Made by a program: the position numbers and the translations under genes
NCBI GenBank assembly: GCA_963575645.1
Contig: OY754464.1
Span: forward strand, 63,586,948-63,650,947
Direction: 5' to 3'
Length of the DNA stretch: 64,000 bases
Origin: Xanthostigma xanthostigma
Taxonomy: Eukaryota > Arthropoda > Insecta > Raphidioptera > Raphidiidae
The notes under the pieces: generated by a model
Database searches by the model: none
The model's input: only the letters and a program-made list of their open reading frames with translations
What the model was told of the DNA's origin: nothing
In this document: in pieces, positions 47,975 through 58,300 of the stretch
Layout of the letters: every line of letters begins with the position of its first letter
How positions within the stretch are numbered: position 1 is the first letter of the stretch

Positions 47975-50900
47975 ATGTATTTTCGTCAAATAATTCTTTT
48001 TGCAATATGTCAATTTATATACAGTGCGAATAGTGCCAATATATTGGCAATAACCGCAGTATTGTCACCAAGTCATCACATCTGGAATAGGGCTCTTCTG
48101 ATTGGACTCGCTGAAAAAGGTCACAATGTTACATTTATTGGGCCAGACAAGGAAAAAACAATTACGCCAAATTTCACTGGAATTCACATGGAAGGTACGC
48201 AATTAATTTACTAAATTTTTTTATTAAAAGTATACGTATACGATTTCAAAGCATATTTTCAGAGCTTGACTGATCAAATGTGAGATATTTTAATCTATCT
48301 GAATTTAATTCCAAGCTCCTGTCTGTCCGTCGTAAAAATGTTGCTATTACATTCCTATATAAAATTATTCACAACTACGTTGATGATCCGCATCTCCTTA
48401 GTCTTATCCCTTTCAATGCAACATCCTTAAGAACCCGTAAAACTCCCACGTTTTATCTTCCTTTCCCAAAAACGTCCCAAATGGCTAACTCCCCTCTGAT
48501 TAATATGTGCAGTTCTGCCAATGAATTAAATATTGATATTTTTTGTGCTACATTAAAACAATTAATGAATCATTTACTGTGATTGTCGTCTTTCAATTGA
48601 GATTATTATTTTGTACACTGTTTGGAACTTTCTGTTCCGTTTTGTTTATTGTTTTTAAATAAATAAATAAATAAAGATAAGTTTTTGAAGTAAAACTTCT
48701 TTAGGCTCGACTTGAGAGTAGCTCAGATCTTTTTCCGGATGTCTATAATCTTTTTACGCAGTTTCCGATATTTAAAGGCATCGAATGACAGATGGCGGCA
48801 TCAAAAAGCATCTGTAGAAACCATCTTGAACGAAAGGTGAAACATAGCTACGGACACAAACCAATTTTGTGATCGGCCGAAGCGCTAGCGGAAGTCGACA
48901 AAACACATTTTATACATATAGCCCACGTGCTTTTATAGTGTTATTTTAAGTTTAATCTTTTTTGTAATATCTATCACAACCGTCAAAGAAGTTTTACTTC
49001 AATCGCGCGTAAAGGTTACACGCACTCATTTTTTCATATTCAAGTTACATTATTGATTAAAAAATTGTCCAATTGAAGAAAAAAATTATAAATGTAATTT
49101 GAATTTTAAAATGACTAGAGCTTAAAATTTTTCTCAAGCTATCGACAAAAATTAACAAGTTTGTAAATTTTCAGGTGTCTATGAGTCTCTCCACAGCGCA
49201 ATTTCGGTTATGGATTTCATAGACAAAAATCCAATCGAAGAATGGAATGGTTTTTTTGAATGGGGCTTAACGACATGCAGATTAGAAATGGAAACCAACG
49301 GAGTTAAAACACTTCTAAATTATCCTCGCGATTCTTTTGATCTCATTATTATGGACACATTTACAACAGAATGTTTCTATCCAATGGTAGAATATTTTGG
49401 ATCACCGCCAATTATTGGAGTAAATGCCTATGGCCTAGTTCCTTGGTCATCATACTTTACTGGTGACTACGAATATCCAGCTATTGTACCTGTTGCTGGA
49501 CATATGACAAATCGAATGACGTTTAATGAAAGAGTCTGGAATTTTATATATACTTATTATTTAACCTACATGTATAAACACTATTACATTCCTAATTTCG
49601 AAAAAATACATAAACAATATTATGCAGCCGACATAAGACCTGTTATACAAAACATGAATGAAAAAATGGCCTTACATCTTTCAAATATTCATCCGGTTAT
49701 AGATTATCCGAGACCTACAGTTCCTTCAGTGATATCAGTTTCTGGATTGCATATTAAACCATCTGGACCAATACCAGACGTAAGTGAATGACACAAACAA
49801 TTATAAGATAATTAAAAACCGACCAAACGCGTGCAAGTTAAACACAAAAATTTCAATCGAATCGATGGAAAGACAACAATCATATTAGTCCGGGAGTTGG
49901 TGTCAAAATTTATCAGTGATTTATCTCCGAAAAATGTAATTGATTGAAGAGTTTAACCATTACTCTGTTCGAAATCGAAATCGCGACCGCGGTGGGTGTG
50001 GGAGGCTGTGAAACTCGTCGGAAAAACTATGAAAAAGTGATAAATCTGCTGATGAAAATTTGTTAGATTGTAAATAATTCATGATTAAACGTGAAAATAC
50101 TCGTCAGTCACTTTCCCGACGGGGGAAAGTGACTGACGAGTATTTTCACACCCACCACGGTCGCGCTTTCGATTTCGAACAGAGTAATGGTTAAACTCTT
50201 CAATCAATTACATTTGAGTCGGAGATAAATCACTGATAAATTTTGACACCAACTCCCGGAGTATATTATGAACAAACAGACGGACGAACGGTCATGACGA
50301 AATTATAAGGGTTTCGTTTTTTGTCATTTGGCTACGGAAACCTAAAAATTATTTGCTGTGCGATATATAATACAAATCTATATAATATGTGTTAACTTTC
50401 AGAATGTTAAGAAATTTTTGGATGAGGCTAAAGATGGATTTATACTGTTTTCATTAGGCACAAACGTGCGATCAGATAATATGGGAACAGACAAAATCAA
50501 CGTAATATTAAAGGCCTTCCAACAAATACCTTTCAAGGTTTTATGGAAATGGGAATCCGATTCCCTGCCCGGTAAACCTGACAACGTCATGATTCAGAAA
50601 TGGCTACCTGGTCAAGGAAATATATTAGGTATTATTATTTTTTTTTTCGTTATTTCAAACATCGTCATTACATTAATGTGGGAGTTCATTTTTTTGGAGT
50701 TTATTCCTTAAGAAACGATTTTAAGTTATAAGGCCCGGTACAGAAATTTTATGAGTAGTAAAATCAATTGGTGAGGCGTTACGCTCCACCGCTTCAAGTG
50801 TGGCGTTACGCTTGTCCGCTTCAAAAGAGACAAACATGTAGAATTTAACATGCAAAAGAATGAGATGCAACACATTACTTGTGCGATGCTAGACTAATCT

Positions 50901-52782
50901 TGTATATATGGATATATGTATACAGACAAACATAATAATATATATCTGTAGAATTTAACGTGCGAAAGAATGAGATGGAATACAAAAGACACAAATATTT
51001 ATATCTGTAGGATTTAACGTGCGAAAAAATGAGATGGAATACACTACACAGCGTATCTAAGGAGTAAACTCCAGTCGTGCTCAATTCATAAAAATTATTG
51101 CATTTTGAAAATAGTTTTTTTGTACATTTTTTTACAATACTCTGTAATATCTTCCAAAAGCTATCAAATCTAGTAACCATGGGTTTTGAAATTTCGTTAC
51201 TATTACCTAAACCTATTCCAGTAAAAAAAAAATTGGTTGTCTGTAAAGTCGGTTTACGGACGATAGTTTTACGTGATAACGTATTCCGTAATACATAACC
51301 TAAACCTCCCAAAATTTGGTTTCAATCCGCTTATCCTTGGTGTCGGAATGATAAGAAATGTCAAAAGTGACGTTTGCAACTGTCAAAGTATTAAGTATGT
51401 TCTAATAATAATTAGTTATTCCAATACTTAACTTAGAAGGCGTTGCATTTCACAAAATACTAATGTAAAAAAATTGAATTAAACATTAGAAATGCAGCCG
51501 TTTTCATGTTAAGACAAGACATACGTTATATTCTAATTTCCATGTACGGCAAACAAAGACGACCGACCGCGTCGCGCCATGCATTAGACAACATTGCATT
51601 TATATTTTATACAGCTATTTTTCTATATAAATTTGTATAAAAAAACTGTTTAGGCAAATTCTGTTATACGAAATCTATGTAAAATGTTCTCCTCTTTCGT
51701 TTAAGACTGGTTTCAAACCGATCTGATTTAAATTGAGCGAGAAATTAGCAAAAAGCACGCACAGGGTCAGGCGGAACGTTACGCGTTACGCGTTACGAAC
51801 GTTAGGAACGTTACGACCGTAAGGCCTAGTTTATATGAGAGGCGTTCAACGCGCGTTGGCCCAACGCGCGTTTACAGTTTCTATACAATTGTATAGAACT
51901 GTTTATATGATAACGCGCGTTCAACGCGCCACCAACGCGCGTTATCATATAAACAGTTCTATACAATTGTATAGAAACTGTAAACGCGCGTTGGGCCAAC
52001 GCGCGTTGAACGCCTCTCATATAAACTAGGCCTTACACTTTTTCGTGCATGCAGCCGGTGTTTTATCAATTTATAAGATTGGTGATTCATCAATTTATAA
52101 GACGTTATCACGTCAAAAACTTTCATCCGAAAATAATTCGATACGAAATCGCCAAATAAAGCATCTTTTAAAATAAACCATTCAAAAATAATTTTAGCAC
52201 ATAAAAATATCCGTCTGTTTGTAACCCATGGAGGAGGTCTCAGTACCCAGGAAGCAATATACCATGGCGTCCCTATCCTCGGCATACCATTCTTCGCAGA
52301 TCAACGTATGAATGTTAATAAAATGGTTGAGCGAGGTTATGGACTCAAGGTCGATTATGGTACCCTGTCATCTGAAAAACTACTAAATACTCTTCAAGAA
52401 GTCATTAAAAATCCGAAGTGAGTATTTCCATAAAATATAAATATTTATAACATAAGCTTTATGTAACATGTTAACGATTTTGTTATGTATAACTAATAAT
52501 TTCAGATTCAAAAATAACATAAAACGAGCTTCGAAACAATTCAGAGATCAACCTGAAACACCTCTCGAGAGGGCTCTATTCTGGGTAGAGTATGTATTAA
52601 GACACGGTGGAGCCGAACACCTGCATCCACCTTCCCTCCACATGCCGGCTTGCCAGACATATTCTTTGGACGTTCTGGCATTGCTTCTCACAATAGCAAT
52701 TACAATAATTACTATTCCTATTTGTTTATGTCGATATTTGTTTAAATCCAAGAAATGTACAAAAAAATTGAAAATAAATTAA
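47975..52782 (+). CDS. UGT-7: UDP-glycosyltransferase, complete (515 aa)
   Basis: Exons 47975-48194, 49175-49779, 50403-50628, 52198-52417, 52506-52782. Signal peptide ends near NSA, residue 20-21; His34 in SHHIW; Asp134 in MDTFTTECFYP; signature about 358-386 (FVTHGG...FADQ). Single anchor followed by KLKIN. It carries NAYGLVPW where most siblings have SPYGLLPW or SAYGLLPW. Intron 1 holds a LINE 3' end, intron 2 a fold-back, intron 3 (1.6 kb) a repeat invaded by a 212-bp Harbinger palindrome; intron 4 is only 88 bp. Intermediate between the UGT-5/6 pair and UGT-8. No defects seen. Confidence 0.95.
48262..48677 (+). mobile_element. LINE 3' end in UGT-7 intron 1
   Basis: The frame 48280-48582 (RRKNVAITFLYKIIHNYVDD, later TSQMANSPLINMCSSANEL) matches the C-terminal tail seen in insect non-LTR retrotransposons. 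It is followed by a short 3' UTR and a (TAAA)n tail at 48654-48677. 5'-truncated, as LINE copies usually are. Confidence 0.72.
48686..48999. mobile_element. MITE with GAAGTAAAACTTC ends, copy 2
   Basis: TTTTGAAGTAAAACTTCTTT on the left, AAAGAAGTTTTACTTCAA on the right; begins right after the LINE tail. Confidence 0.55.
49889..50260. mobile_element. Fold-back in UGT-7 intron 2
   Basis: Outer arms of about 110 bp start TCCGGGAGTTGGTGTCAAAA and end with the complement. A second inner hairpin at about 50091-50150 pairs GTGAAAATACTCGTCAGTCA with its complement. Two nested stems in one element. Confidence 0.75.
50270..50350 (+). repeat. Moth-type repeat tail
   Basis: ACAGACGGACGAACGG ... GGGTTTCGTTTTTTG ... 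GGCTACGGAAACCTAAAAA. The same kind of tail is at 63195-63320. Confidence 0.45.
51230..52105 (+). repeat. Interspersed repeat D, copy 2 (interrupted)
   Basis: Nearly identical to 57797-58462 from TTGGTTGTCTGTAAAGTCGG to ATTTATAAGACGTTATCACG, except for the 212-bp palindrome at 51822-52033. Lies in UGT-7 intron 3. Confidence 0.75.
51822..52033. mobile_element. 212-bp palindromic Harbinger-like MITE
   Basis: Almost the whole element is one inverted repeat, AGGCCTAGTTTATATGAGAG to its complement, with GCGCGTT-rich arms and a short centre. The two strands even give near-identical 64-residue frames, a palindrome artefact. TA at each edge. The matching repeat at 57797 is uninterrupted. Confidence 0.85.
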
Positions 52783-53490
52783 TTAAAAAACAAAATGAAA
52801 CACGTGAATGCGTTTTAATTGTTTATTTCTACACTGATAGTGAGTTGCCGAACTAATTGTCAGAAAATCTGGTTTGACAGTGGCCTTTGACTATATGGCT
52901 AAATATTTTTGAAGTAAAAACTTCTTTAGCGGCGTTGTACACTTTTTTGTAATGGGTAAAAAATGTTAAACTCGCGTCAGGAAAACTCGCGTTGTACACT
53001 TTTTTTGTAATGGGTAAAAAATGTCAAACTCGCGTCAAATCGTCAGATCGTCAGATATGCGTAAGACGAAAACTTTTATTTATACAACGTTAGACATCTA
53101 GCGTTGAAATATCGTACATAAAAATGCAATCTATGATACAAACCATTTTGAACGAAAATTTGTAAGACGTTAATATTCAAGTTTTCACTTCCGCCAGCAC
53201 TCCCGGAATGCAACCCGTCTTTTTTTATGACTTACTTCATCAAAAAACAACTGATGAATTGATCAGTTGTTTTTTTGAGAAGGAACCAGTTAAAATAACA
53301 AAAATATAATCCGACATGTCCGGTTTGTTTTTCCACATTGACAATTTGACGACTTTACACTGTAAATTCTGTAATTATATGATCACAATCTAAAGTCATT
53401 ATAAACCCAGATTTTCTGACCCAACATCATTGTTTTCCATATAGATTTAATGAAAGTTTCATCGAAAGTTAAAAATTTACAATCATATAT
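52783..53490. other. Spacer after UGT-7
   Basis: A direct repeat (TTGTACACTTTTTTGTAATG, about 52935 and 52992) and a GAAGTAAAAACTTC end near 52910. No gene seen. Confidence 0.4.
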
Positions 53491-54475
53491 TAGTTAGAGA
53501 GAAAGGTGACATAAATGGTTAAGGAGCACATGGTGACAAAAACGCTCTCTTTCGTGTAGTCTGATTCCCCCTCTACAAATCCGCTTAGTGGAGTAGGGGT
53601 CTAGCGCTTTGCGATACGACGCTGGGGCAAAATCAAAACTCCTCTAATAAATGGCAAAAGATGACTAAAATACATCTGGGGAGACCTCCTAATTGCAGAA
53701 AAAATATTTTCTGCCCATTTATTCCCTGCAGAGACTTTAAAAATCCTTTCAAAAAATCTAAAAAAAACGTCAAAAATTTTTTTAAAAAAATTGAATTTGA
53801 AGTTGAAACTTGACGGAATGGTTGATTGGGTGGCCCGGAATACAAGAAAAAATTTTCGAGGCTCCAAGTGACCTCACTTCCTTTCGATGATTCTTCAAAA
53901 TTTACACAGGCAAAAATTCGCAAAGTCCTCGCTCGGTGGCAGAAATTCTTACCAGGCTTTCTATTAGTATACCCAAAAAGTTTGAAAAAAAAATATCTGC
54001 CAATTTTGTCACTGCTAGATCACTAACGGCCAATTGAATGTATTTAATGCTTTGCCTGAATACCGTGTTAAACTTTCCGAGAACGCATGGCGCGTTTTTG
54101 CAAGGTCGATTTTAGCAGAAAACTGTACCTTGGGATTCTTTATAAGAAGACGAACCGTTTGAGCTCGGTTTCACTCACCGAGCTTTTTTTTTAATTTATT
54201 TATTATACTGACAGTCTCTGCAGGGTGTAAATTGGCAGAAAATATTTTTTCTGCAGTTAGGAGGTCCCCCCAGATGCCTTTCAGCCATTTTCTGCCATTT
54301 AGTAAAGGAGTTTTGAATTTTGCTTTTTTTTAAGTGCCCCAGCATGATATCGCAACGCGCTAGACTCCTACTCCACTACTAAGCGGATTTGTAGAGGGGG
54401 GCTCAGACTACACGAAAGAGAGCGTTTTTGCCACTATGTGCTCCTTGACCATTTCTGTCACTATCTTGCTAACTA
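53491..54475. mobile_element. 985-bp fold-back between UGT-7 and UGT-8
   Basis: Arms of about 240 bp with several indels: TAGTTAGAGAGAAAGGTGAC / GTCACTATCTTGCTAACTA, and CTACAAATCCGCTTAGTGGA mirrored at the right. Open frames inside are arm artefacts with no recognisable domain. Confidence 0.7.
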
Positions 54476-54603
54476 TATGCAAACTAAGGCTAGGTTTACA
54501 TGAGAGGCGTTAAACGCGCGTTAGCCAAACGCGCGTTAGCCAAACCCGCGTTTACATTTTCAATACAATTTATTGCATATAACTGTACATATGTTAACGC
54601 GCG

Positions 54604-54671
54604 TTGATGGGCGACGCGCGTTGATGGGCGACGCGCGTTGATGGGCGACGCGCGTTGATGGGCGACGCGCG
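54604..54671 (+). repeat. 17-bp tandem repeat, four exact units
   Basis: TTGATGGGCGACGCGCG repeated four times without change; GC-rich in an AT-rich region. Confidence 0.92.
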
Positions 54672-54710
54672 TTCAACAACACGATAACGCAAATACCCTG
54701 TCTACGTGCG

Positions 54711-54995
54711 TCAACGCGCGTTTAGATCATGTCTAACTAAACATTGATTAGCATTGATGTGTTGCAACGCGCGATTTGAAGCGATAGGTTCCTGCTGTCC
54801 AATAGGTGAAATGCAATACCTAATTACATTTTCATCAGCCGTAATGTCTTCCTTTATTAGCTCCAACAAGTTATCAAAAGATTGAATTGACATCCTAAAG
54901 TAGTTGAAAAATTTAGGTTCATAATTCCTGAGACTCGGATTAAGTGTAATGTACAAGCTTGAGGTAAGTCTATTTTGTAAAATAGGATGAACCCA
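54711..54995 (-). pseudogene. PIF/Harbinger transposase N-terminal fragment
   Basis: The frame starts WVHPILQNRLTSSLYITLNP and continues with EPKFFNYFRMSIQSFDNLLE, then ENVIRYCISP. This is the conserved N-terminal region that precedes the DDE nuclease in insect Harbinger transposases. It then runs into unrelated MITE-end sequence, so no catalytic residues remain. Confidence 0.78.
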
Positions 54996-55307
54996 CTATT
55001 TTCGATTTTTTCTATGACGCTGTCTTCTTCGATATAGCATCCATAAACAGATTGCATCTGCAACGTCCATCTTCGACAGAATACAGCACTCGACTAGCGT
55101 ATAAACTATAAAATAAACGCGCTCTTAACGCGTAAAATCGGTAACCATGTGAACAGTGGTATAAATGTCAACGCGCGTTTAACGCGCGATTAACGCTCTT
55201 CATGTGAGCTAGCCCTTATCCAAAGGCACACTGGTAAATAAAAAGCGAGTGATAATAATAATTAGTAGAATTATGTCACACATGGTTCTATTACCAAAAA
55301 CATTACT

Positions 55308-55315
55308 ATCAGTCT
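55308..55315 (+). promoter_or_regulatory. Initiator-like site of UGT-8
   Basis: ATCAGTCT matches the arthropod initiator core (TCAGT) 45-52 bp before the ATG. No strong TATA box is seen upstream. Confidence 0.3.
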
Positions 55316-55359
55316 AAACAAAACTATCAAGTGAAGACGACGACAGACCAAGTAATAAT

Positions 55360-58300
55360 ATGCTGTCCTTCTCGCGTGTGCTATGCCTCAGCACAGTGTT
55401 TTGTTTGTACACAATAACAAGTGATTGTGCGAACATACTGGCTATCACTCCTGCGTTATCCCCAAGCCATCACATTTGGAACAAGGCATTACTTCTTGCA
55501 CTTGTCGAAAGAGGACACAATGTTACTTTCATTGGACCCGATAAAGAAGAGAACAAAGTGAACTTCACTGGAATTCACCTGGAAGGTACCTATATTTATG
55601 TGCTAATGTACCCAATTACGCCGACGCACCCATGTGTTAAAATCCATACTAATATTAAAAGTGCGAAAGTAACTCTGTCTGTCTGTCGGTTTCTCTGTTA
55701 ACGCTTTCATGGCCAAACCGCTGGGTCGATTGTGATGAAATTTAATATGGAGATATTTTGAAGCCTGGGGAAAGACAGGCTACTTTTTTTTCAAAATTCA
55801 ACCCATATGGGGATCAAGTGGGGGTTTTAATATTGTATGAAGTTTCGCTTTCACGACCAGACCGCTGGGCCTATTGTGATAAAATATAATATGGGAATAG
55901 TTTAAGCTCTCGGGAAGTTCATAAACTACATTTTTTTTCAAAATTTAAACCATAAGGAGGTTTTATGACTTCTCATAAATTAAGATTAAAAGTTAATGCG
56001 AAATCTTAATGCGCCCAAATTGTGTAATGGTACACGTTTACAAGTTTTTTATCTGGGTCAAAATATTGTTGGGGCTATTATAATTAGTGGCAAATCTAAA
56101 GCAGACAGTGTTCTAATACCAATTATATACCAATGGACTTGCCTTTTCAATTTAAAAGATTACAATTTCCATTAAAAACTGCTTTTGGGATAACTATAAA
56201 CAAAGCCCAAGAGCAAACACTTAAGGTAGTTGGCATTCATTTAGAATAAAATATTTTTAACAAAAAAATTGAACCGACTTCACACTAAAAAGTAAAAAAT
56301 AATTGCGTATTGAAATGTTTTGGAGTCGGTGTCAGTCAAAATGAAATCTATTCCGAGAATTACACCGACTCCAAAAAATTTCAATACGCAATTATTTCTT
56401 ACTTTTTAGTGTGAAGTCGGTTGAATTTTTTTGTTAAAAATATTTTATTTTTCTCTTTTTAGTGTTAATCTAACACTAAAAATCGGTGAACATACATAAA
56501 AAACATTATGCGTGCCTTTGAAATTTGAGAGTTTCCCTCGATTTCTCCGGATTCCACCATCAGATCCTGACTTGGTTCCGATGGGACCACCTCTAAGGTG
56601 CACTCTTTCGAATAAAAAAAAAATTGAAAATCGATCCATAATTGACGGAGAAATCGGTGAACATACATAAAAAAAAATTTTAAAAAAATATACAGACGAA
56701 CATAGAACCTCCTCCTTTTTTTTGAAGTCGGTTAAAAACCATGTTTTTCTCACAGATAGATATTTATGTAGCTTGCTCTCGTGTATAGAAGTCACAAAAT
56801 TGTTATGTTTTTGCAAAAGATGGTAAAACCAAAAACATTGGGCCATCTTAAATTAGAGTCTTGTTTGGGTTTATGAATTTTTTATTGAATTATACCTATC
56901 AATTGTACACTGTGCTGAATTCCGCACAGACATAGTCGCGCGTAAAAGCTAGTTAGTTATATAAATTATCGCTTGCCATTATTCATTTAACATTTATTTA
57001 AAAATAAATACAATTTTTTTCTGATACCTATTACAATTTCCAAAACATTCGCATGAATTTTGCGAATGAGAATGTCAAAAAATATGCAAATGTTCATTAC
57101 GTCACTAGTTAGTGTTTGGTCTGTTTTCGCCCTTTTTCTCATGTTCTTTGTTTTTTCAAAATGTCTCATGAACCAGTTGGTTTTACAAACTAGAGTATCT
57201 AAATTTACTACAGTTTGACCCTCAAACCAGCTCTGTAGCTTAAAACAAACTCCGAGCATTTTTCTCAAAAAGTTTCAGCAAAAGTTTAAATTCCATAGTT
57301 CAAGGCTTTATATGCTCACTGACGGATATAACGAACTTATTTTAACAGTGCCTTGAGTTTCGTTATAACGAAGGGAGAGAGAGATTGTGAATTATAGACG
57401 CTCAACAGCTGAGGTCATCAGCGTCTATAATATAGCGAAGATTTACTGTATTGGTTTAATATTTTAAAGTAATTAAATATTTTAAATTAATTATTTGTCA
57501 ATCTGTATGTAGTTTAATGTTCAAGGGCTTGTTATCTACGTTTATCTACTCTCAGTGTATTTACATATGTTTAGTTTTATATAGGTACTCGATTTTTTGG
57601 TTATATATTGTACCAAATTATACAGTTAACAAAACAAATAATAAATATTGCAAATTCACGTCTCATAATTGATGTAAACCTTAGTGTTCTTGATATTCAT
57701 ATCATACTTACATTATCATACTTACCTTTAATTGATCTTATGTTTACGCATATAGCCCTAGTTGCTGAGCGTTTTATATTTAAATAAAAAAAAAGAAAAT
57801 TGGTTGCCTGTAAAGTCGGTTTACGGACGATAGTTTTACGTGATAACGTATTCCGTAATACATAACCTAAACCTCACAAAATTTGGTTTCAATCCGCTTA
57901 TCCTTGGTGTCGGAATGATAAGAAATGTCAAAAGTGACGTTTGCAACTGTCAAAGTATTATGTTCTAATAATAATTAGTTATTCCAATACTTAACTTAGA
58001 AGGCGTTGCATTTCACAAAATACTAATGTCAAAAAATTGAATTAAACATTAGAAATGCAGCCGTTTTCATGTTAAGACAAGACATACGTTATTTTCTAAT
58101 TTCCATGTACGGCAAACAAAGACGACCGACCGCGTCGCGTCATGCATTAGACAACATTGCATTTATACAGCTATTTTTCTATATAAATTTGTATAAAAAA
58201 ACTGTTTAGGCAAATTCTGTTATACGAAATCTATGTAAAATGTTCTCCTCTTTCGTTTAAGACTGGTTTCAAACCGATCTGATTTAAATTGAGCGAGAAA

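Larger units (their letters stand above)
54487..55216. mobile_element. PIF/Harbinger relic with transposase N-terminus
   Basis: Ends AGGCTAGGTTTACATGAGAG / CTCTTCATGTGAGCTAGCCCT between TA dinucleotides. Contains ACGCGCGTT-rich flanks, a 17-bp tandem array and a minus-strand transposase fragment. Deleted for most of the catalytic domain. Its ends match the small MITEs at 40228 and 51822. Confidence 0.75.
55643..56952 (+). mobile_element. Helitron with helicase relic, UGT-8 intron 1
   Basis: Starts TCCATACTAATATTAAAAGT after an A and ends CGCGTAAAAGCTAG before T. Includes a C-terminal PIF1-type helicase fragment (56006-56240) and an inserted inverted repeat (56239-56446). About 1.3 kb remain of what would be a much longer autonomous element. 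Confidence 0.75.

Noticed and set aside
51826-52029. Near-identical 64-residue open frames on both strands
   Set aside because: They are a by-product of the palindromic MITE, with no protein homology.
53601-53923. Overlapping minus-strand open frames in the 53.5-54.5 kb region
   Set aside because: They fall on the arm of a fold-back element and show no domain.
54604-54671. Regular 17-bp repeats as a CRISPR-like array
   Set aside because: Units are contiguous with no spacers and lie in a eukaryotic transposon; simple tandem satellite.
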